A stretch of DNA of 64,000 bases from Scopulibacillus darangshiensis. Lineage in GTDB: Bacteria; Bacillota; Bacilli; Bacillales; Sporolactobacillaceae. The DNA lies in the NCBI RefSeq assembly GCF_004341035.1, contig NZ_SLXK01000015.1, positions 26,251 through 90,250 on the forward strand, in the 5' to 3' direction. The notes below the pieces were generated by a model. It was not told the origin of the DNA. It did no database searches and saw nothing but the letters and a program-made list of their open reading frames with translations. Made by a program: the position numbers and the translations under genes. Shown here in pieces: positions 9,577-17,643 of the stretch (positions are counted from its first letter, which is position 1; each line of letters opens with the position of its first letter).

Positions 9577-10317
9577 ATGATCGTCAGTTCGACGGAGGTA
9601 CAGAATAATTTTGGGAAATATTTGGTGCTTGCAGCGAAAGAAGAGATTATCGTTACCCGCAATGGAATTGAAGTGGCAAGGTTACAGTCCATGGAGGGGA
9701 AACCCCATGCAACCATACAGGAAAGTGTACTGAAAGAAACAGCGGATTCGTATCCTTTTAAAGGAAGACAAGCATCGTATGAGGAGTTTGTGGAATTAAC
9801 CCGCGATGAGGAGAACCGGTATGAATATATTGACGGGGAGATTTATTTGTTGGCTTCGCCGAGAACAGCCCATCAATTTGCAATCACTGAAATGTTAGTA
9901 ACTTTTCATCAATGGTTCCAAGGAAATGAATGTACACCTTTTGTTGCCCCTTACGATATCCGCCTCAAAAGGCTGAATCGTAATGACCCTAATGTGGTCC
10001 AGCCCGATTTGATGGTCATTTGTGATTTAGATGATCATTTGGATGAAAGGGACTACTATACAGGGGTTCCCTCCCTTGTTGTTGAAGTGCTGTCAGAAAG
10101 CACGAGAAGCAAAGACATGGTTAAGAAATTGGACCTTTATATGGAATCTGATGTCAAAGAATATTGGATTGTTAATCCACTCAATAAGGAAGTTACGATT
10201 TATGGTTTCGAGAACAATGAGGTCAACAAAACGAGAACGTACAAACATAATGAAACCGCACAATCTTTTCTTTTCGAAGGACTTTCAGTCGAGCTTGAAC
10301 GGATTTTCAAGTCATGA
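9577..10317 (+). CDS. Phd/YefM-like domain fused to a Uma2 (DUF820) nuclease-fold protein
   Basis: 246 residues with two parts. Residues 1-45 (IVSSTEVQNNFGKYL, then IIVTRNGIEVARL) look like a Phd/YefM antitoxin DNA-binding domain. Residues about 60-245 are a Uma2 domain, a PD-(D/E)XK restriction-endonuclease fold with VQPDLMVI (Asp), VVEVLSEST (Glu) and a following Lys-rich helix. The start is taken at ATG 9577, because GGGGTGATC lies just upstream; an ATG at 9562 precedes that site. Uma2 proteins are abundant in some bacteria and their role is unclear. The cre or operator that the Phd part would bind is not evident. Confidence 0.8.
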   Translation: MIVSSTEVQNNFGKYLVLAAKEEIIVTRNGIEVARLQSMEGKPHATIQESVLKETADSYPFKGRQASYEEFVELTRDEENRYEYIDGEIYLLASPRTAHQFAITEMLVTFHQWFQGNECTPFVAPYDIRLKRLNRNDPNVVQPDLMVICDLDDHLDERDYYTGVPSLVVEVLSESTRSKDMVKKLDLYMESDVKEYWIVNPLNKEVTIYGFENNEVNKTRTYKHNETAQSFLFEGLSVELERIFKS

Positions 10318-10394
10318 ATTAACCACCACTACTTTTTATATCACCTGCAGCTTTTTAAATTAAATTTCCAGCAAATCATCTTCAAATAATAGGG

Positions 10395-10432
10395 TGTCCC
10401 AAAGCATAGCTTTTGAGGCATCTTCTTTTTTT
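10395..10432 (+). terminator. imperfect terminator after the Uma2 gene
   Basis: AAAGC/GCTTT core with an interrupted outer stem (TGTCCC/GAGGCA), followed by TCTTCTTTTTTT. It lies in the 350-base gap between the Uma2 and ferredoxin genes. The rest of the gap (10433-10560) shows nothing I recognise. Confidence 0.5.
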
Positions 10433-10574
10433 AATCCCTTTAAGGAAATATTATTGAATTCAAAAGTACTGGTTTTGGGGCAGGTCATTCGTTATCAGGC
10501 GATAAGGGATGAATGCGGTTCCAAAAACCATTCGTAAGTCTCATGATTGATCGTTGCTGATTGTGTTATGGTTT

Positions 10575-10594
10575 AAATGACTATTTGGTCATTT
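10575..10594. promoter_or_regulatory. palindromic operator candidate upstream of ferredoxin-P450
   Basis: Perfect inverted repeat AAATGAC-N6-GTCATTT about 80 bases before the ferredoxin start. Size and symmetry suit a TetR-family dimer, and a TetR gene sits at the end of this gene set. No second copy is visible in front of that TetR gene. Confidence 0.5.
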
Positions 10595-10671
10595 GGAGAA
10601 CTATACATTTTAAAATTGGAATCCAATCCCAAAAATGACGAGGTTAGTCGTGAAGAATGGGAGGTACTATA

Positions 10672-10908
10672 ATGGCAAAATTCGTCGTCGTTAATCAGGA
10701 AACATGCATTGGCTGTGGAAATTGCGAAGGCATCGCTCCCGACATATTCGACTTTGATGAAAGTGGTTTGGCGTTTGTTAAATTAGATGGCAATCAAGGG
10801 ATAAAACCTATACCTGAAGATAAGATTGACGAGGTGTCGGAAGCAATGGACGAGTGTCCTACAGATTCAGTCAAGATTGCTGATCAGCCTTTTGAACAGA
10901 AGGATTAA
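10672..10908 (+). CDS. small 4Fe-4S-type ferredoxin
   Basis: 78-residue ferredoxin with C-I-G-C-G-N-C near the N-terminus and a fourth Cys in C-P-T-D near residue 64, the single-cluster type common in Bacilli. The following gene is a P450, so this is probably its electron donor; ferredoxin-P450 pairs of this kind are frequent. The start is the ATG at 10672 with GGGAGG upstream; an upstream GTG-like opening at 10657 overlaps the ribosome site. No ferredoxin reductase gene is in the neighbourhood. Confidence 0.88.
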   Translation: MAKFVVVNQETCIGCGNCEGIAPDIFDFDESGLAFVKLDGNQGIKPIPEDKIDEVSEAMDECPTDSVKIADQPFEQKD

Positions 10909-10968
10909 TGGATTTCATTTATCGCATGCTCTTTTTAATTTCTTAAATTTGAAAGGAGAATGACTAAT

Positions 10969-12192
10969 ATGAAGCAAGCCATTTTTGTGGACGAGATGAC
11001 ACCATTCAAGACAAAGGAGGAGGAATGGCACCCTTATGCTTGGTTTGAGGATATGAGAAAGCATCATCCGGTTTCCTTTCATGAGGGACAACAGGTTTGG
11101 AATGTGTTTACTTATGATCATGTTAAGCGTGTTCTTTCCGATCATGAGCTGTTCTCAAGTGTAAGAGATCGGACATTAGTCGCTCCGGCAAGTCAAAATG
11201 ACGGAACTTCTGATCGAACAAACATCTTATTTTCCGATCCTCCAGAACACAGGAGGCGTCGTTCGCTGCTTTCTGCGGCCTTCACTCCAAGGCATCTGAG
11301 AAGTTGGGAACCGCGGATCCAAGCCATTGCTGAAGCATTCATTGACGATATCGATCCAAGCCGGGAGATAGATATTGTTAAATCTTTGGCGAATCCCTTT
11401 CCGATAACGGTTATTGCTGAATTGCTGGGGGTACCGCCAGAAGATCGCCATTTATTCCAACAATGGGTCGAAATTATTTTCCTTCCTTTTGATAAAGAAA
11501 ATATGTCAGACCTTAATAAGAGGAAAGCCGCTGCGGCCCAAGCGTTTTCCGATTATTTACAACCTATTATCAAGGAAAAAAGAGTCCATCCCGCTGATGA
11601 TATTATCTCCGACTTAATTAACGCTGAGCGTGATGGTGAACCATTAACAGAAGAAGAAATCATCAAGATGACCAGAGGCTTGCTGGGCGCCGGTTTAGAA
11701 ACAACCTCTCATCTTATCACGAATTGTTTTTATGCTTTTTTATATGACAGCCCTGGTATTTATCGAAAATTAAGAGAGGATCCGGAGCTTGTTCCGCAAG
11801 CCATTGAAGAGGTTCTCCGCTATCGGTTTCATATTATGAAAATGGAACGCAGGGTGAAAAAAGATACGGATGTTCTTGGCCCAGAAATGAAAGAGGGAGA
11901 AATGATCGTTGCATGGATGAGTGCTGCCAATCTGGATGAGCAAACTTTTGATCATGCTGACCAATTTGACATCGATCGGCCAAATAACCGCAAACATTTA
12001 ACCTTTAGCACTGGACCCCATTTTTGTTTGGGTGCACCGCTTGCCCGGCTAGAGGTGAAGACAATACTGACGGGGTTTATCAAGCGGTTTTCCAATATTC
12101 GCAGTATCCCGTCGTTTGATCTTGAATCCCATTTATCACATTCTATTTTTGGCCAATCCTTGAATTCACTTCCGATTCTAGCCGAACGTTAG
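10969..12192 (+). CDS. cytochrome P450 (resembles the CYP109/YjiB group)
   Basis: 407-residue soluble bacterial P450. It has the I-helix oxygen motif GAGLETTSH, the K-helix ExxR (EEVLR), and the heme loop FSTGPHFCLG with the axial Cys at residue 353. The opening HPYAWFEDMRK..PVSFHEG and the end of the protein resemble B. subtilis YjiB (CYP109), a fatty acid/terpenoid hydroxylase, but the substrate cannot be read from sequence. ATG 10969 is preferred over ATG 10960 because AAAGGAG ends only 2 bases before the latter. It ends 2 bases before the convergent TetR stop. Confidence 0.9.
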   Translation: MKQAIFVDEMTPFKTKEEEWHPYAWFEDMRKHHPVSFHEGQQVWNVFTYDHVKRVLSDHELFSSVRDRTLVAPASQNDGTSDRTNILFSDPPEHRRRRSLLSAAFTPRHLRSWEPRIQAIAEAFIDDIDPSREIDIVKSLANPFPITVIAELLGVPPEDRHLFQQWVEIIFLPFDKENMSDLNKRKAAAAQAFSDYLQPIIKEKRVHPADDIISDLINAERDGEPLTEEEIIKMTRGLLGAGLETTSHLITNCFYAFLYDSPGIYRKLREDPELVPQAIEEVLRYRFHIMKMERRVKKDTDVLGPEMKEGEMIVAWMSAANLDEQTFDHADQFDIDRPNNRKHLTFSTGPHFCLGAPLARLEVKTILTGFIKRFSNIRSIPSFDLESHLSHSIFGQSLNSLPILAER

Positions 12193-12194
12193 TT

Positions 12195-13097
12195 TTAAAT
12201 CTTACTTTCTGATTCAGCCATCTGAAGACTGTCCGCAAGCTTCACCCTCATCTCTTTGAGCAAGTGAATCGGTTCAAGGTTGCGAAGCATTCCTTTAAGA
12301 ATGGCGGTTCTTGGTTTCATGCTCATCAGTTCCTGTTCCATGATGGTCAGGGACTGAACCGCTTCCTTTTTTTGGCTTTCAGAAATTGACAGTGTTTTTA
12401 ACTGATTTTTAATTTCTTTAATCAACTCGAGAGGATGGACCTTTTCTTCACCCGCTTCTTCTAAGTATACGGACCATAACTTTTCGTTTATTAATGGCTC
12501 AACATGATGATTCAATTGGCCTTTCATAATAAAGTCCATTTGAACCATTAAAAACTGAACAACTGTCTCTATATTTAAAGGCAATTTTTTTGCGACGATG
12601 AGTTCCATGTATTGTTTGATCATGCCCATTAACAGAAAAGCCCCATCAGCGGCATATGGTTTAATTTGATCCCCATAAATTTTGATTAAAGATTGTTCAA
12701 GCCATTTGATCTGAGCAATATTTTGCTGGTGCAAGTAACGATAAATGCTCTTATCCGAGAGACCGGAAAGTTCTTGTCCCTGCAGTCTGTAGAACTCTTG
12801 ATTTTCAATATAATGACCTAACTTGATTTCAATTTCCCTCGTGAATTTTTCTGTTGAGGACAGGCAAGCGTCTTCCTCAATAAGCGTAATTTGATCTTCA
12901 ATATGCTGAAAGTAATATTGGAGGATTGTTAAAAGCAAATCTTCCTTTGATTTAAAGTATATATACAAACTCCCTTTTGAAATGCCGCAAATATCAGCGA
13001 TTTCCTGCATAGATGTCCGATTATAATTTTTGGAGGAGAAAAGCTTCATAGCTGTTATTAAAATGTGTCTTCTTTTATCTGAATCTTTCTTTCTCAT
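12195..13097 (-). CDS. TetR/AcrR-family regulator
   Basis: 300-residue regulator with a classic N-terminal TetR helix-turn-helix (TSMQEIADICGISKGSLYIYF, residues about 30-50). It has an unusually long C-terminal part; typical TetR proteins have about 190-220 residues. The extra C-terminal 80 residues are helical and charged. Its gene is convergent with the P450 gene, with stops 2 bases apart, so it is the likely regulator of the ferredoxin-P450 pair. ATG 13097 is used; a GTG at 13100 sits closer to the GGGGTG ribosome site. The ligand is unknown. Confidence 0.85.
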   Translation of the reverse strand: MRKKDSDKRRHILITAMKLFSSKNYNRTSMQEIADICGISKGSLYIYFKSKEDLLLTILQYYFQHIEDQITLIEEDACLSSTEKFTREIEIKLGHYIENQEFYRLQGQELSGLSDKSIYRYLHQQNIAQIKWLEQSLIKIYGDQIKPYAADGAFLLMGMIKQYMELIVAKKLPLNIETVVQFLMVQMDFIMKGQLNHHVEPLINEKLWSVYLEEAGEEKVHPLELIKEIKNQLKTLSISESQKKEAVQSLTIMEQELMSMKPRTAILKGMLRNLEPIHLLKEMRVKLADSLQMAESESKI

Positions 13098-13243
13098 CAC
13101 ATCACACCCCGTATTCTAAATATAGCCATCAAAAGCCACATATTTGTACGCTCATAATAACACATGTTTTGATAAGAGGGATAACGCCGGAAAATGGGTA
13201 TATATGTAATTATAATATTGGAATCTCATATTAACGAAAATAT

Positions 13244-13283
13244 ACGCCAAGCCTATGATTATGCCTCCCGGCTTGGCGTTTTT
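13244..13283 (-). terminator. terminator after the ABC exporter operon
   Basis: 10-bp perfect stem ACGCCAAGCC/GGCTTGGCGT with a T-rich flank on both strands. It lies 38 bases beyond the stop of the minus-strand permease gene and could also work in the other direction. Confidence 0.7.
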
Positions 13284-13320
13284 CTAAAGTTCTAGGCTGC
13301 GGCATCCTTCTTTAACTAAA

Positions 13321-14088
13321 TCACACCCGCTTTTTATACACCCTCATAGCAAAGAAATAGGCTACGAGCAAAATCCCGATGCACCAGGCAAGAGCGACCC
13401 ATATATCATTGCCCACCGGCTGATCTGAGAGTAGCGCACGGATAGCCCCTACGATCGAGGTCACCGGCTGGTTTTCGGCAAAGGCGCGAACGACCGACGG
13501 CATCGACTCGGTCGGTACAAACGCCGAGCTGATAAACGGCAGAAAGATAATTGGGTAGGAAAGGGCGCTTGCGCCATCCACTGATTTTGCGGACAGTCCG
13601 GCAATCGCCGCGACCCAGGTTAATGCCAGCGTAAACAGCGCAAGTATGCCAGCTACCGCAAGCCATGACAATATCCCCGCCGATGAACGAAAGCCCATAA
13701 CGAGCGCTACGAGAATGATGACGACTACCGATATGGCGTTGGATAAGAGCGAGGTCAGCACATGCCCCCACAGTAAGGTGGAACGTGAAATCGGCATGGT
13801 GTGAAACCGCTCGAATATGCCCCGCTGCACATCGGTAAACAGGCGAAAGGCTGTGTAGGATATACCGCTGGCAATAGCAATCAGCAATACGCCGGGCAAC
13901 AAGTAATTCACATAGTTATCTGTTCCGGCTTGAATGGCACCGCCGAACACATAGACGAACAGCAACATAAGCGCGATCGGCATGATGGTGACCGTGATGA
14001 TGGTGTCCATACTGCGGGTAATATGGCGCATGGAACGTCCAAGCATAACGCCCATATCGCTGAAAAAGTGTTTCTTTACCGCCTCCAT
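13321..14088 (-). CDS. ABC-2 type exporter permease (DrrB-like)
   Basis: 255-residue integral membrane protein with six hydrophobic stretches and the ABC-2 signature region (FERFHTMPISRSTLLWGHV, then the segment ending LSYPIIFLPFISSAFVP). It pairs with the ATPase encoded immediately upstream: the ATPase stop codon abuts this ATG, and the ribosome site GGAGGG is inside the ATPase gene. DrrAB-type exporters commonly remove hydrophobic antibiotics. The two exporter genes are clearly richer in G+C than their neighbours, which suggests import from another lineage. A decayed relative of this exporter lies at 57.2 kb. Confidence 0.88.
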   Translation of the reverse strand: MEAVKKHFFSDMGVMLGRSMRHITRSMDTIITVTIMPIALMLLFVYVFGGAIQAGTDNYVNYLLPGVLLIAIASGISYTAFRLFTDVQRGIFERFHTMPISRSTLLWGHVLTSLLSNAISVVVIILVALVMGFRSSAGILSWLAVAGILALFTLALTWVAAIAGLSAKSVDGASALSYPIIFLPFISSAFVPTESMPSVVRAFAENQPVTSIVGAIRALLSDQPVGNDIWVALAWCIGILLVAYFFAMRVYKKRV

Positions 14089-14853
14089 TTACTTTCCCTC
14101 CTTTTTGCCGACGATTGCGAGGAATATATCCTCCAAGGTCGGCTGTTTTTCAATATACTCCACCTTTGGGGATGGGAACAGCCTTTTTAGCTCCGAGAGC
14201 GTACCATTGACGATAATCCTTCCCTCGTGCAGAATAGCAATCCTGTCGGCAAGCTGTTCAGCCTCCTCCAAATACTGCGTGGTTAGGAATACCGTCGTGC
14301 CGCCGTCGGCAAGCTCCTTGATAATTTTCCAAACCTCGATGCGCGCCTCGGGGTCAAGCCCAGTGGTCGGCTCGTCGAGGAATATGATCTGTGGTTTTCC
14401 CACAAGGCTCAAGGCGATGTCGAGCCTGCGGCGCATACCGCCCGAATAAGTAGACACCCTGCGGTCGGCGGCGTCTGTCAGGCCGAAGCGTCTAAGCAAG
14501 TCGTCCGCAACCCGACGGGGATTGCTGAGGTATCGCAGCTTGGCAATCATGATAAGATTTTCCCGTCCGGTCATAATTTCGTCCACGGCGGCAAATTGCC
14601 CGGTCAGACTGATTGCCCGCCGCACATTGTCGGGTTTGGACGCAACATCGAATCCGTTTACGGTGGCGGTTCCGCTGTCCGGTTTGAGCAGGGTCGTTAG
14701 GACTTTAACCGTTGTCGTTTTCCCCGCGCCATTGGAGCCAAGCAGGGCAAAAATAGTGCCTTTTTGTACAGTAAAATCGATGTTCTTCAGCACGTTCACA
14801 TTCTTATACGACTTTTCTAGGCCATGAACAGATATAGCTGTATCAGTTTGCAT
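14089..14853 (-). CDS. ABC transporter ATPase (DrrA-like)
   Basis: Energy-coupling subunit for the following permease. 254 residues with Walker A GSNGAGKTT, signature YSGGMRRRLDIA and Walker B IIFLDEPTTGLD. The H-loop position reads TTQYLEEA, with the Gln typical of the DrrA family instead of His. The start is ATG 14853, which has AAGGAGG at proper spacing; ATG 14862 falls directly on the ribosome site. It is G+C-rich like the permease. It is encoded downstream of a PadR gene and a pentapeptide gene on the same strand and probably belongs to that operon. Confidence 0.9.
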   Translation of the reverse strand: MQTDTAISVHGLEKSYKNVNVLKNIDFTVQKGTIFALLGSNGAGKTTTVKVLTTLLKPDSGTATVNGFDVASKPDNVRRAISLTGQFAAVDEIMTGRENLIMIAKLRYLSNPRRVADDLLRRFGLTDAADRRVSTYSGGMRRRLDIALSLVGKPQIIFLDEPTTGLDPEARIEVWKIIKELADGGTTVFLTTQYLEEAEQLADRIAILHEGRIIVNGTLSELKRLFPSPKVEYIEKQPTLEDIFLAIVGKKEGK

Positions 14854-14883
14854 CAATTGCATCCTCCTTGATTTAAAATGCAG

Positions 14884-15600
14884 TTAGATGACAGTGACAT
14901 TAGTCAAGTTTGCTTTATTGCCTTTCAAAACGGCATACGTTAACTTATCCATTGTGGCCCCATCAAAATTAGCCTTTTTAACCATGGTTTTAAATGAAAC
15001 ATTTCTAAAAACAGCATTTTTGAAAGATGTCCCTTTTAACCCGGAGTAATCAAAAATTGTACCAATGAACGTTTGGTTATCAAAACAAACACCTGACAAA
15101 TCGGAACTGTTAAAATCCGTATGGTTGAAGGCGCAGTTATTAAAGGTAGCCTCTTTCAGTGAGGACTTAGTGATTTTTGCTTTGGTAAGATCAGCGCCAT
15201 CAAATGTCACTTTAGTTAAATCACTGCATTTGAAGGAGCTGTTCGTCAAATCTGCACCGCTGAAGTCTGATCCTTTCAAAGCGCTGTAGTTAAACTTCCC
15301 ATCATGTACCTTTACTCCTTTAAAATCGGAATTCTGGAGGTTGGTTTTTGAAAAGTCCATTCCCACCATTTGCTGCAGCTCTCTGGTCTTTGACGTAATG
15401 CTTTCTATGATCTCTGATATATCTCCAAGGGAGCTGACAGTCATGCGATAAGCCGCTTCGTCATCATAACCTTGAGCTTTCAAATCCTTCAGCTTCTCAT
15501 GTAAGTCAGTGTGCAACTCTTCCTTCAATTCCTTGACAGCCTTTAAATCCTCATAGGGTGAGAATACACCGTCTAAATATTTGGTTAATTTCTCATTCAT
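14884..15600 (-). CDS. pentapeptide-repeat protein with N-terminal permease-prefix-like domain
   Basis: 238 residues. Residues 1-68 form a charged helical domain (DLKAVKELKEELHTDL, then AAYRMTVSSLGDISEII) like the short domain often found in operons downstream of PadR genes. Residues about 78-235 are pentapeptide repeats (A(D/N)LxX type, e.g. SDFSGADLTNSSF), predicting a right-handed beta-helix. Some such proteins protect DNA gyrase, but no gyrase-specific feature is visible. It lies between padR and drrAB with 30 bases or less on either side and is AT-rich like padR, unlike the exporter genes. Confidence 0.82.
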   Translation of the reverse strand: MNEKLTKYLDGVFSPYEDLKAVKELKEELHTDLHEKLKDLKAQGYDDEAAYRMTVSSLGDISEIIESITSKTRELQQMVGMDFSKTNLQNSDFKGVKVHDGKFNYSALKGSDFSGADLTNSSFKCSDLTKVTFDGADLTKAKITKSSLKEATFNNCAFNHTDFNSSDLSGVCFDNQTFIGTIFDYSGLKGTSFKNAVFRNVSFKTMVKKANFDGATMDKLTYAVLKGNKANLTNVTVI

Positions 15601-15618
15601 TGTAATTGCCGCCTCTCT

Positions 15619-15948
15619 TTAAATTAATTGATCAAGAATACGCTTTGCGATCTCCCAATTGTTTTTATTTTCAAGATAAGTTTCTTTTCCTTTTTCTGTT
15701 AGGCTATAGTACTTCCTCCTGCCGCCTTGGGCTCCGTCGCCCCAGTAAGAGGTAATGCTATTGTCTTTCTCCAGTCTCTTCAGGCTTGAATACATCGTCG
15801 CTTCTTTAAGTTCATACTCGCCGCCGGATTTTGAGTGTATCAATTTCGATATTTCGTATCCATATTTATCTCCGCTCATCAATAACTTCAAGATAATTGT
15901 ATCTGTATGCCCTCTTAGTAAGTCCGAGGAGATTTTATTATCAACCAC
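15619..15948 (-). CDS. PadR-family transcriptional regulator
   Basis: 109-residue PadR winged helix regulator (ILKLLMSGDKYGYEISKLI, the wing GGRRKYYSLTEKG). It starts at GTG 15948, with GGAGGTGA upstream, and heads the operon padR-pentapeptide-drrA-drrB. PadR proteins of this short type repress neighbouring multidrug exporter genes and their own promoter. The promoter just upstream carries a duplicated 17-bp motif that is a good operator candidate. Confidence 0.9.
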   Translation of the reverse strand: MVDNKISSDLLRGHTDTIILKLLMSGDKYGYEISKLIHSKSGGEYELKEATMYSSLKRLEKDNSITSYWGDGAQGGRRKYYSLTEKGKETYLENKNNWEIAKRILDQLI

Positions 15949-15968
15949 TATCTCACCTCCATGAGTAT

Positions 15969-16027
15969 AATATATATCACATTACTATGACTGTCAATGT
16001 ATTATTTTAATCAATGTATTAAATTAA
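15969..16027 (-). promoter_or_regulatory. padR promoter with duplicated operator candidate
   Basis: On the minus strand, TTGACA (15992-15997) and TATATT (15969-15974) are 17 bases apart. Overlapping and upstream of the -35 are two adjacent 17-bp direct repeats, TCAATGTATTATTTTAA (15994-16010) and TCAATGTATTAAATTAA (16011-16027), which differ at two positions. This placement suits autorepression by PadR. Confidence 0.7.
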
Positions 16028-16077
16028 TCATAACTGAACTTTAGGTCACCTTGACTTTCCTATTGCTAAGCAGCGCA

Positions 16078-16119
16078 AAAGGCGAGCTAAGAGGATTGTT
16101 ACCCTCGAAGCTCGCCTTT
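16078..16119 (-). terminator. terminator after gltT
   Basis: 11-bp stem AAAGGCGAGCT/AGCTCGCCTTT just beyond the gltT stop, with T-rich flanks on both strands. Confidence 0.8.
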
Positions 16120-16130
16120 GTTTTGTTATT

Positions 16131-17402
16131 CTAAGCTGTTTTTTCTTCCTTTAATGACTCGATGTACTTTTGTGATTTCAGTTTATTAAAGCCGCCTTCC
16201 CATTTCGATAACACAATTGCGGCTAAGGAATTACCGACGACATTGACAGCTGTTCGGGCCATGTCCAAAATCCGGTCGACGCCAGCAATGAAGGCTAAGC
16301 CTTCTACAGGAATGCCTACTGATCCAAGTGTCGCAAGTAACACGACGAATGAAACACCAGGGACACCGGCAATACCTTTTGAGGTCACCATTAAGGTCAA
16401 GACTAAGACAATCTGCTCTGTGATCGACAGATGGATGCCATACATTTGCGCGATAAAGATAGCAGCAATGGCTTGATAAAGTGTAGACCCATCAAGATTG
16501 AAAGAGTATCCTGTCGGAATAACGAACGATGTCACAGACTTCGGGCAACCGAACTTCTCCATCTTTTCCATAAGTTTCGGAAGAACTGTTTCAGAACTTG
16601 ATGTTGAGTAAGCGAGAATCAACTCATCTTTTAATATTTTCAATAAAGAAAAGATGTTCACACCAACAAATTTAGCAACGAGCCCTAATACCACAAGGAT
16701 GAAAAAAATCATAGCACCGTACACAAGTATGATCAGCTTACTTAACGGAATGAGTGAATCGACACCAAACTTGGATACTGTGACACCAATGAGTGCGAAC
16801 ACCCCAAATGGAGCAAACTTCATCACTTGATTGGTTACCCAGAACATGGTATCGGCCGTCCCTTGGAAGAATTGCAGAACAGGTTTTCCTCTCTCGCCAA
16901 TTACCGCGACGCCTAATCCGAACATAACTGAAAAGAAGATAATTGGAAGCATATCACCGCTTGCAAGGGACGAAATAATGTTTTCTGGAACAATGTTAAC
17001 GATCGTATCAGCAAATCCATGACCTTCAACATCATCGGTTGTTTTCTGATAACTTGAGATATCTGTTTTGTGGATGTTAGTCATATCAATGCCTGTCCCA
17101 GGGTGGAACAAGTTAGCAGCGGCTAAACCGATGATAATCGCGAAGGTAGTTATGATTTCAAAGTAAAGGAGTGTTTTTCCTCCCATTTTCCCAAGCTTCT
17201 TAACATCACCAACACCTGCAACACCGACAATCAGGCAAGAAATAACGATAGGAATGACAATCATCTTTATTAAATGAAGAAAAATATCACCGATTGGCTG
17301 CAAATAAGTAGAAACATGTGGATTTCCGTAAAAGATAGCACCGACAATAATACCAAGAACAAGGCCAACAAAAATTTGTGTTGCTAACCCGAATTTTTTC
17401 AT
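16131..17402 (-). CDS. gltT: proton/sodium-glutamate symporter GltT
   Basis: Glutamate/aspartate importer of the DAACS (SLC1) family, 423 residues, close to B. subtilis GltT over the whole length. Signature elements are the serine-rich STSSSETVLP (HP1), the NLDGSTLY loop (TM7), GIAGVPG (HP2) and DRILDMARTAVNVVGN (TM8) with the Asp and Arg that bind substrate. It is divergent from a GlnK/GlnL-like two-component pair that may sense glutamate or glutamine. A perfect cre site in its leader predicts CcpA control. Confidence 0.94.
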   Translation of the reverse strand: MKKFGLATQIFVGLVLGIIVGAIFYGNPHVSTYLQPIGDIFLHLIKMIVIPIVISCLIVGVAGVGDVKKLGKMGGKTLLYFEIITTFAIIIGLAAANLFHPGTGIDMTNIHKTDISSYQKTTDDVEGHGFADTIVNIVPENIISSLASGDMLPIIFFSVMFGLGVAVIGERGKPVLQFFQGTADTMFWVTNQVMKFAPFGVFALIGVTVSKFGVDSLIPLSKLIILVYGAMIFFILVVLGLVAKFVGVNIFSLLKILKDELILAYSTSSSETVLPKLMEKMEKFGCPKSVTSFVIPTGYSFNLDGSTLYQAIAAIFIAQMYGIHLSITEQIVLVLTLMVTSKGIAGVPGVSFVVLLATLGSVGIPVEGLAFIAGVDRILDMARTAVNVVGNSLAAIVLSKWEGGFNKLKSQKYIESLKEEKTA

Positions 17403-17439
17403 TCAGTCACCTCTTTTTAAATTCTTTGTAAGACACAAG

Positions 17440-17453
17440 TGTAACCGCTTTCA
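17440..17453. promoter_or_regulatory. cre site (CcpA) in front of gltT
   Basis: TGTAACCGCTTTCA matches the cre consensus TGWAANCGNTNWCA at every position. It lies 38 bases upstream of the gltT start and probably downstream of its transcription start, a roadblock position. The promoter itself is AT-rich and ambiguous. Confidence 0.75.
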
Positions 17454-17643
17454 CCGTTTGCATGTGCCTTTTTTGAAAGTTATATAATTGCATTTTATAT
17501 AGTAAACTACAAAAAAAGACGCAAAAAGACAAAAGGATACAAAAAGAACATGATTTTAAGGATGATGTGGCTTGTGTCCATTTGTTTTTGCCTTAATAAA
17601 ACGGTATACTTGGGGTCTATACTGAGGTGGAGGTAACGTCCTC

